A stretch of DNA of 64,000 nt, taken from contig NZ_JBJHBQ010000006.1 of assembly GCF_050485565.1 (NCBI RefSeq), positions 152,294 through 216,293 on the forward strand. Direction: 5' to 3'. The position numbers and the translations under genes are program-made. The stretch comes from Glycocaulis sp050485565. GTDB taxonomy: Bacteria; Pseudomonadota; Alphaproteobacteria; Caulobacterales; Maricaulaceae. The notes below the pieces were generated by a model. The model did no database searches and was not told the origin of the DNA. It worked only from the letters and a program-made list of their open reading frames with translations. Position 1 is the first letter of the stretch. Each line of letters begins with the position of its first letter. Positions 59,650 through 64,000 of the stretch are shown here, one piece after another.

Positions 59650-60414
59650 ATGCTCGAAATCCGCCAGATTGCCTGCCTTGAGGATAATTACGGCTTCCTG
59701 ATCCGGTGCAGCAAAACCGGGCAGACAGCCAGTATCGACACGCCAGACGCCAAGGCGTTGACGCAAGAGGCAGGGCGCGCCGGCTGGCATATCCATGAAA
59801 TCTGGAACACTCACCACCACTGGGACCATGCCGGCGGCAACGCGGATATTGCGCAGCATTTCGGTGCCCGCATCACCGCGCCGGCTGCAGAGGCAGACAA
59901 GATCGGCCATGTCGATACGCCCGTTTCACCGGGCGATTTTGTACGCCTTGGCGCGCTGCAGGCCGAAGTGATTGATACAGGCGGGCATACGCTGGGCCAC
60001 ATCGCCTACTGGTTTGAAAGCGAGCGCGTACTGTTCAGCGGGGATGCGCTTTTTGCGCTGGGCTGCGGACGTCTGTTCGAGGGAACGGCGCAGCAGGCGC
60101 AGGCCGGTCTTGCACGCCTGCGCGCGCTGCCGGACGACACAATTGTCTATTGCGCCCATGAATATACCGCCGCCAATGCCCGCTTCGCGCTGAGCATCGA
60201 TCCGGACAATGCGGCGCTTCAATCCTATGGGACAGAGGTGGAGGCCACACGCAAGGCAGGCAAAGCGACCGTCCCGTTCCCGCTGGACCGCGAGAAAAGC
60301 ACCAACCCGTTCCTGCGCTGGGATGATACCGGCCTGCGCCGCCGTCTGGGTCTTGAAAATGCTAGCGACGCGGATGTCTATGCGGCCGTGCGCAGCGCAA
60401 AGGACCAGTTCTGA
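59650..60414 (+). CDS. gloB: Hydroxyacylglutathione hydrolase (glyoxalase II)
   Basis: GloB hydrolyses S-lactoylglutathione to lactate and glutathione. The 254-residue metallo-beta-lactamase-fold protein has the metal motif THHHWDHAGG (His55, His57, Asp59, His60), DTGGHTLGHIAYW, SGDALFALGCGRLFEG, and the C-terminal TNPFLRWD. The length is the usual one. The next gene starts in the stop codon region (TGATG), showing coupling with the DUF985 cupin. Confidence 0.96.
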   Translation: MLEIRQIACLEDNYGFLIRCSKTGQTASIDTPDAKALTQEAGRAGWHIHEIWNTHHHWDHAGGNADIAQHFGARITAPAAEADKIGHVDTPVSPGDFVRLGALQAEVIDTGGHTLGHIAYWFESERVLFSGDALFALGCGRLFEGTAQQAQAGLARLRALPDDTIVYCAHEYTAANARFALSIDPDNAALQSYGTEVEATRKAGKATVPFPLDREKSTNPFLRWDDTGLRRRLGLENASDADVYAAVRSAKDQF

Positions 60415-60872
60415 TGAAGTCGATCAGTGGCGATCTGGGCGCGAATGAAATCATCCGCATGCTCGCCATGCAAAAACACCCCGAAGGCGGCTGGTACGCG
60501 GAAACCTTTCGCGACGACGCCAATTCGCAAGGACGCGCGCATTCCACCGCGATCTACTTTCTGCTGGCCGCCGACGAGGTTTCCGCCTGGCACCGGGTGG
60601 ACGCCAGCGAGGTCTGGCTCTGGCATGCCGGAGCGCCGCTGGTGCTGACCATGTCGGGCGACGGCGTGAACGCGAGCAGCGTGCGGCTGGGGGCTGATCT
60701 GCGAGCCGGTGAACGCCCGCAAGTCGTTGTGCCTGCCGGTCACTGGCAGACCGCAGAAAGCCTCGGCGCATGGACGCTAGTCAGCTGTGTTGTGGCACCG
60801 GGATTTGAATTTTCAGGCTTTGAGCTGGCTGCAGCAGACTGGCGCCCCGGCAAACATAACGCCGCGCCGTGA
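60414..60872 (+). CDS. DUF985 cupin-like protein
   Basis: This 152-residue cupin belongs to the DUF985 family. It has IIRMLAMQKHPEGGWYAETFR, STAIYFLLAADEVSAWHRVDASEVWLWHAG and VVVPAGHWQTAESLGAWTLVSCVVAPGFEF. The His and Glu residues of the beta-barrel (HRVDASEVW, GHWQ) could hold a metal. Related proteins are annotated as possible sugar epimerase or isomerase-like cupins without proof. It overlaps gloB by one base, so both are made from one message. Confidence 0.9.
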   Translation: MKSISGDLGANEIIRMLAMQKHPEGGWYAETFRDDANSQGRAHSTAIYFLLAADEVSAWHRVDASEVWLWHAGAPLVLTMSGDGVNASSVRLGADLRAGERPQVVVPAGHWQTAESLGAWTLVSCVVAPGFEFSGFELAAADWRPGKHNAAP

Positions 60873-60882
60873 CTGCTGGCCT

Positions 60883-61611
60883 CTAGCGTCCCCGGTCCAG
60901 CGCGCGGCGAATGAATTCCGAAGAGGGGCGCCCCGCATAGCCGCGCCCCGTGGCAATGGTAATCTCCAGCGCTCCGTTCGCGTACACGGCATTGGCACGC
61001 GATCCGGTAAGGACGCGGATCGATTGCAGATCGCGCAAGGCGCGCCGGTTCGCCCGTTCCACACCCAGCTGTGCCAAGCGTAGCGTATCCACCAGATAGG
61101 CGTTGTCGGACGGGCCGAGCGAGGGGACTTCCACAACTACCTGATGGCGGTTCAGCCGCGTGACGAAATCGGCCAGTTCGCGCGCGGCACGTTGTAGTTC
61201 GGTAACGCTTGCAGGGGAGGCAACCAGCGTGTGCGCCGGACCGATCAGTTCGACGATCACCCCGTCCGGCGCATCGGGCGGGAAGAAGGTCGCGCCGCCA
61301 AGATTGGACAGGCGGAGCAAAGCCCGGTCCGTGTCGGTCAGCATCACCTCGCCGCCGCCAGAAGCACGATTGGTGTAGACGGCATAAACCTCCAGCGTCC
61401 CTTCCTGCCAGAGCAGGGCCGGCACCGTGGAGCGGTCAAGCACAAGCCGGCCACGCCGGTCGGCCCGCTCGTACCAGACTGCGGATGCTTCAATCGGCTG
61501 ATCCCGGCCCGTAAGGCGCGAGAACGGATTTTGCTGACCAAGCCCGTCGCTTGCCAAAACCACCCAAGCCCCGGCGGCAGCAAGCATAAGGGCGACATAT
61601 CCCCTGCTCAT
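60883..61611 (-). CDS. Exported protein of unknown function (possibly DUF4908)
   Basis: This 242-residue protein has an N-terminal hydrophobic signal segment (GYVALMLAAAGAWVVLASDG). Beyond it there is an extracytoplasmic domain with YERADRRGRLVLDRSTVPAL, TDRALLRLSNLGGATFFPPD and a helical part RELADFVTRLNRHQVVVEV. Size and layout recall DUF4908, a family described mainly from Caulobacter relatives, but I cannot confirm this. It is convergent with the DUF985 gene and lies downstream of phaB, separated by the phaB terminator. Confidence 0.72.
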   Translation of the reverse strand: MSRGYVALMLAAAGAWVVLASDGLGQQNPFSRLTGRDQPIEASAVWYERADRRGRLVLDRSTVPALLWQEGTLEVYAVYTNRASGGGEVMLTDTDRALLRLSNLGGATFFPPDAPDGVIVELIGPAHTLVASPASVTELQRAARELADFVTRLNRHQVVVEVPSLGPSDNAYLVDTLRLAQLGVERANRRALRDLQSIRVLTGSRANAVYANGALEITIATGRGYAGRPSSEFIRRALDRGR

Positions 61612-61631
61612 GGGGACAATCTCGCCGCAAA

Positions 61632-61662
61632 AAGGGGCAGTTTCGCGGCGAAACTACCCCTT
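61632..61662 (-). terminator. Terminator of phaB
   Basis: AAGGGG-x-AGTTTC pairs with GAAACT-x-CCCCTT around a five-base loop, with a single C-A mismatch in the middle. On the minus strand it is followed by a run of T. It lies 39 bases after the phaB stop. Confidence 0.75.
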
Positions 61663-61700
61663 CCGCGATTTACGGGCACTTTTCTGTGCATTCGAACAGG

Positions 61701-62423
61701 TCAGACCAGATACTGGCCGCCATTTGCCGTCAGCGTGGCGCCGGTGATGAAGCCTGCCTCATCAGATGCCAGGAAAGCCACACAGCGGGCGATCTCCTCC
61801 GGTTCGCCCAACCGGCCGACCGGGATTGTTTCGATGATCTGCTCGCGTACCTTCTCCGGCACAGCCATGACCATGTCGGTTGCGATATAGCCAGGGCAGA
61901 TCGCGTTCACCGTGATGCCCTTGCGCGCGCCCTCCTGGGCCAGCGCCTTTGTAAAGCCGATATCGCCCGCCTTTGCTGCAGAGTAATTGGCCTGCGCGAA
62001 CTGGCCTTTCTGGCCGTTGATGGACGAGATGGTGATGATGCGGCCAAAGCCGCGCTCACGCATCCCGTTCCAGACCGGATGGGTCATGTTGAACACGCCG
62101 GAGAGATTGGTCTCGATAACCTCGCGCCATTGCTGCGGTGTCATCTTGTGGAAGGGTGCATCGCGCGTGATCCCCGCATTATTGACCAGAATGTCGACCG
62201 GGCCATGAGCCAGCTCCACCCGGCCAATCCCGGTCACGCACGCCTCGTAATCGGCAACCGACCATTTATAGGCCGCAATGCCGGTCTCCTTGCTGAATGC
62301 CTCGGCGGCAGCGTCATTGCCTCCATAATTGGCCGCCACCGTATACCCGGCCTGCTTGAGTGCCAGGCAGATGGCCTTGCCGATACCCCGCGTTCCTCCC
62401 GTCACCAGAGCGGTGCGTGCCAT
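61701..62423 (-). CDS. phaB: Acetoacetyl-CoA reductase
   Basis: PhaB reduces acetoacetyl-CoA to (R)-3-hydroxybutyryl-CoA with NADPH for polyhydroxybutyrate synthesis. The 240-residue SDR has TGGTRGIG (8-15), NNAGITRDAPFHKM, the catalytic Ser in ISSINGQKGQFAQANYSAAK with Tyr147 and Lys151, and the family end ITGATLTANGGQYLV. The QKGQFGQ-like motif (QKGQFAQ) is characteristic of PhaB rather than FabG. It is divergent from phaR, the usual regulator of this pathway. Confidence 0.95.
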   Translation of the reverse strand: MARTALVTGGTRGIGKAICLALKQAGYTVAANYGGNDAAAEAFSKETGIAAYKWSVADYEACVTGIGRVELAHGPVDILVNNAGITRDAPFHKMTPQQWREVIETNLSGVFNMTHPVWNGMRERGFGRIITISSINGQKGQFAQANYSAAKAGDIGFTKALAQEGARKGITVNAICPGYIATDMVMAVPEKVREQIIETIPVGRLGEPEEIARCVAFLASDEAGFITGATLTANGGQYLV

Positions 62424-62619
62424 GAAATCCCTCCCTATAGCCCTCTTGATCGGAGCTGTTTATTGTGCGCAGCAAAAGCGCAGCACGCTTGCAGCATGAA
62501 GCAGACCGCGCAATGGTCTTTCTTAACGCGAATCCGCCTGTTGTCGAGGGCGTGCACGCGATAATTCTGACACCGCACGGGAAACGATGCGGTGCAACAA
62601 ACCCAGGGGGAGACAAAGC

Positions 62620-63210
62620 GTGAGTGCAAACACAAAGACCGGCAAGATTACCATCAAGAAGTACGCTAACCGGCGTCTCTACGACACGTCCGCCAGCCGG
62701 TACGTGACGCTCGATCATCTGCGCGAGCTGGTAAAGGACAATGCCGAGTTTGAGGTCGTCGATGCCAAGACCGGCGAGGACCTGACGCGCGGCGTTCTGG
62801 CCCAGATCATCTTCGAGGAAGAGGCCAAGGGAGCAAACCTTCTCCCCGTCGAATTCCTGCGCCAGCTGATCGGCTTTTATGGCGACTCCATGCAGGCTTT
62901 CGTACCCGGCTATCTGAAAATGTCGATGGAAGGACTGATGCGCCAGCAGGACGAGCTGCGCGAAAAGATGACCGGCGCGATGAGCTCGCCAGCCGGCTCA
63001 ATGGCTCTTCTCGAAGAACAGACGCGGCGCAACATGGCCATGTTCGAGCAGGCCATGAAAGTGTTCAGCCCCTTTAATGCCGCCGGGCAACAGGAAAGCA
63101 GCGCCAGCGCGCCTCCGCCCGCAACAAAAGACAAAAATGACGACGTGAAGGCCCTGCGCGACGAGCTTGAGGCGATGCGCGCCAAGCTCGACAAGCTGGC
63201 AGGCGGGTAA
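62620..63210 (+). CDS. phaR: Polyhydroxyalkanoate synthesis repressor PhaR
   Basis: PhaR binds polyhydroxyalkanoate granules and DNA and represses phasin genes. The 196-residue protein has the N-terminal PHB/PHA accumulation DNA-binding domain: ITIKKYANRRLYDTSASRYV and LDHLRELVKDNAEFEVVDAKTGEDLTR, followed by GVLAQIIFEEEAKGANLLPVEFLRQLIGFYGD. A helical C-terminal tail (DVKALRDELEAMRAKLDKL) follows. The GTG start has GGGGGAG about eight bases upstream. It is divergent from phaB with about 195 bases between starts. Confidence 0.95.
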   Translation: MSANTKTGKITIKKYANRRLYDTSASRYVTLDHLRELVKDNAEFEVVDAKTGEDLTRGVLAQIIFEEEAKGANLLPVEFLRQLIGFYGDSMQAFVPGYLKMSMEGLMRQQDELREKMTGAMSSPAGSMALLEEQTRRNMAMFEQAMKVFSPFNAAGQQESSASAPPPATKDKNDDVKALRDELEAMRAKLDKLAGG

Positions 63211-63302
63211 GGCGCAGGCGGGCGGGCCTTAGTGTTTCATTAAGGAACACGCCCGCGCCGCCATCGCGCGCAAACTGCGCCAAATCGGCTTGTTCTGGAG
63301 GG

Positions 63303-63317
63303 TTAAGGCCTGGTTTA
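63303..63317. promoter_or_regulatory. Possible CtrA-binding site
   Basis: TTAA-N7-TTTA matches seven of eight bases of the CtrA consensus. It lies about 25 bases upstream of a sigma54-like promoter and 53 bases before the next start codon. Such combined control is known for motility genes in Caulobacter relatives. It is a pattern match only. Confidence 0.3.
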
Positions 63318-63341
63318 CAAAGGTTTATGAAGGGTAAAGAC

Positions 63342-63356
63342 TGGCCCCGTTCTTGC
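63342..63356 (+). promoter_or_regulatory. Possible sigma54 promoter
   Basis: TGGC-CCCGTTC-TTGC has the GG and GC pairs of the -24/-12 promoter class, with the correct 11-base distance from TGG to TTGC. Transcription would start near 63367, only a few bases before the ATG at 63370, so the message would be almost leaderless or the protein would start later. Confidence 0.35.
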
Positions 63357-63369
63357 GCGGACATTGCGC

Positions 63370-63681
63370 ATGAGCGAGCCCGTCACACCCATATCCGGCG
63401 CCTATCCGCCCCCGGCTATCATTGTCCGCAATGATGGCGCGACGGCGCGGACACGCCCGGAGGCGCTTGCGCCGGTGGCGGCTCCGGCCACCGCTTCAGT
63501 ACGCATGGTTTCAGGTCAGGCCGTGGCATTGGCGGGTAGCGGCTGGGTACCCGTGCTGCACACATCGCAGCGCCGGGGGCTGCGCGCCGACGAGACCGAA
63601 CGCCGCCGCTACCGTGCAAGCTATGCCAGCGCGGCAGACGCACCGGCCCGGCCCGCGCCGCGCATGGAGCAGCGCGCATGA
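63370..63681 (+). CDS. Small Pro/Ala-rich protein of unknown function
   Basis: This possible 103-residue protein is not one I recognise. It is rich in Ala, Pro and Arg (SEPVTPISGAYPPPAIIVRN; LRADETERRRYRASYASAAD) and has no membrane helix or signal peptide. There is no clear Shine-Dalgarno. Support comes from an upstream CtrA-like box and sigma54-like promoter and from the overlap with a tiny following frame. A competing possibility is that the frame is open by chance in GC-rich DNA. Confidence 0.45.
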   Translation: MSEPVTPISGAYPPPAIIVRNDGATARTRPEALAPVAAPATASVRMVSGQAVALAGSGWVPVLHTSQRRGLRADETERRRYRASYASAADAPARPAPRMEQRA

Positions 63682-63755
63682 GCCGCGCACAGCCCGTTGC
63701 CTTGCGTGTCGCTGACGGCGTTCTGGCGCTGGGCGTCTTTTTTCTTTTTCTCTAG
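63678..63755 (+). CDS. Possible 25-residue hydrophobic peptide coupled to the preceding frame
   Basis: ATGAGC overlaps the stop of the preceding frame (ATGA) and opens a 25-codon frame that ends in the hydrophobic run GVFFLFL before TAG. The overlap is the standard coupling geometry seen throughout this window. It is too short to confirm by sequence alone and the T-rich end may merely be spacer DNA. Confidence 0.25.
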   Translation: MSRAQPVALRVADGVLALGVFFLFL

Positions 63756-63770
63756 CTGGCCACGAAAAGG

Positions 63771-63803
63771 AAGGGCCGCCCCGGCATGCCCGGAGCGGCC
63801 CTT
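63771..63803 (-). terminator. Terminator of the rightmost membrane gene
   Basis: AAGGGCCGC and GCGGCCCTT form a nine-bp stem around a GC-rich interior. On the minus strand it is followed by TTCCTTTTCG. It lies 24 bases beyond the stop of the minus-strand gene that runs off the right edge. Confidence 0.7.
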
Positions 63804-63826
63804 CATGCTTGTAGTTCCGTCAGGTG

Positions 63827-64000
63827 TCAGGCGTCGCCGCCAACCGCCAGGTCACGGCGCGCCGCGACAATGGTGACGATGAAGCCTGCCACCGTATCCA
63901 GCAGCGCCATCAGCACCAGCAGGAAGAAGGTGGATGATGCAAACTGCGGGACGAGCAGGAAAAGCACCAGCCCCGCAATAAACACCAGCATGGACATGCC
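63827..64000 (-). CDS. Small membrane protein, partial or ending at the window edge
   Basis: The visible 57 residues contain two hydrophobic segments (MLVFIAGLVLFLLVPQFA and FFLLVLMALLDTVAGFIVTIV) and end RRDLAVGGDA. The frame is open through the right edge; an ATG one codon inside the edge could be the start of a 56-residue protein, or it may be the C-terminus of a longer one. The family is unknown. A good terminator follows the stop, which supports it as a real gene. Confidence 0.65.
   Translation of the reverse strand, partial: GMSMLVFIAGLVLFLLVPQFASSTFFLLVLMALLDTVAGFIVTIVAARRDLAVGGDA

Overview
This window reads as an uninterrupted piece of chromosome from a GC-rich alphaproteobacterium. 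The best guess is a stalked or budding marine lineage near Hyphomonadaceae/Maricaulaceae. The basis is gene content and order known from that class: lgt-midA, petABC, DUF1285-CoA pyrophosphatase-DUF6111-cca, MoxR-DUF58-DUF4159, tlpA/argH/lptM/TIGR02302, zinc-ribbon/ftsE/ftsX/ydcF/plsC, and phaB/phaR. There are also a few CtrA-like and sigma54-like sites. I see no tRNA, rRNA, CRISPR array, prophage or complete insertion sequence. Genes are packed tightly, often with overlapping start and stop codons, and no gap without a gene exceeds about 300 bases.

Layout. At 0-4 kb lie midA (cut by the window edge), lgt, a UbiK-like factor, a YbjN protein and proC; a 267-bp mobile repeat splits lgt from midA. 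At 4-8 kb lie an OmpR/EnvZ-like two-component pair and a soluble globin-coupled chemoreceptor. At 7-13 kb a pterin and repair cluster holds pgsA, uvrC, folB, a degenerate PTPS/QueD-like protein and a divergent PTR1-like reductase, followed by a Bcr/CflA exporter. At 13-20 kb lie an alpha/beta hydrolase, rlmJ, an S10 carboxypeptidase, and a GrpB-mtnP-apt salvage operon. At 20-23 kb is the cytochrome bc1 operon petABC with a terminator. At 23-28 kb lie a thioesterase/TetR divergent pair with a palindromic operator, the second copy of the mobile repeat, a TPR-sulfotransferase, hemF and an unrecognised 495-aa protein. At 28-31 kb lies an operon of cca, DUF6111, Nudix and DUF1285. At 31-38 kb lies the MoxR/DUF58/DUF4159 membrane cluster. 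At 38-48 kb lie an MscS channel, an HNH nuclease, an esterase, gluQ, EamA and TetR genes, a HIG1 protein, a cobalamin adenosyltransferase, YceI and etfBA. At 48-60 kb lie tlpA, argH, lptM, TIGR02302, ftsEX, plsC, hisC and a methyltransferase. At 60-64 kb lie gloB, a DUF985 cupin, and the polyhydroxyalkanoate pair phaB/phaR. The last kilobase has a possible CtrA/sigma54 promoter and a truncated membrane gene.

The most unusual feature is a MITE-like element present as two 267-bp copies with matching inverted ends and TA target duplications, plus a third 13-base end-like fragment. All three sit exactly on stop codons. Because each end begins GGG, insertion into the TA of a TAA or TAG stop always rebuilds TAG. 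A second point is the PTPS-like protein, which keeps its zinc ligands but lacks the catalytic Cys and the pterin-anchoring Glu, and sits beside FolB and a pteridine-reductase-like enzyme.
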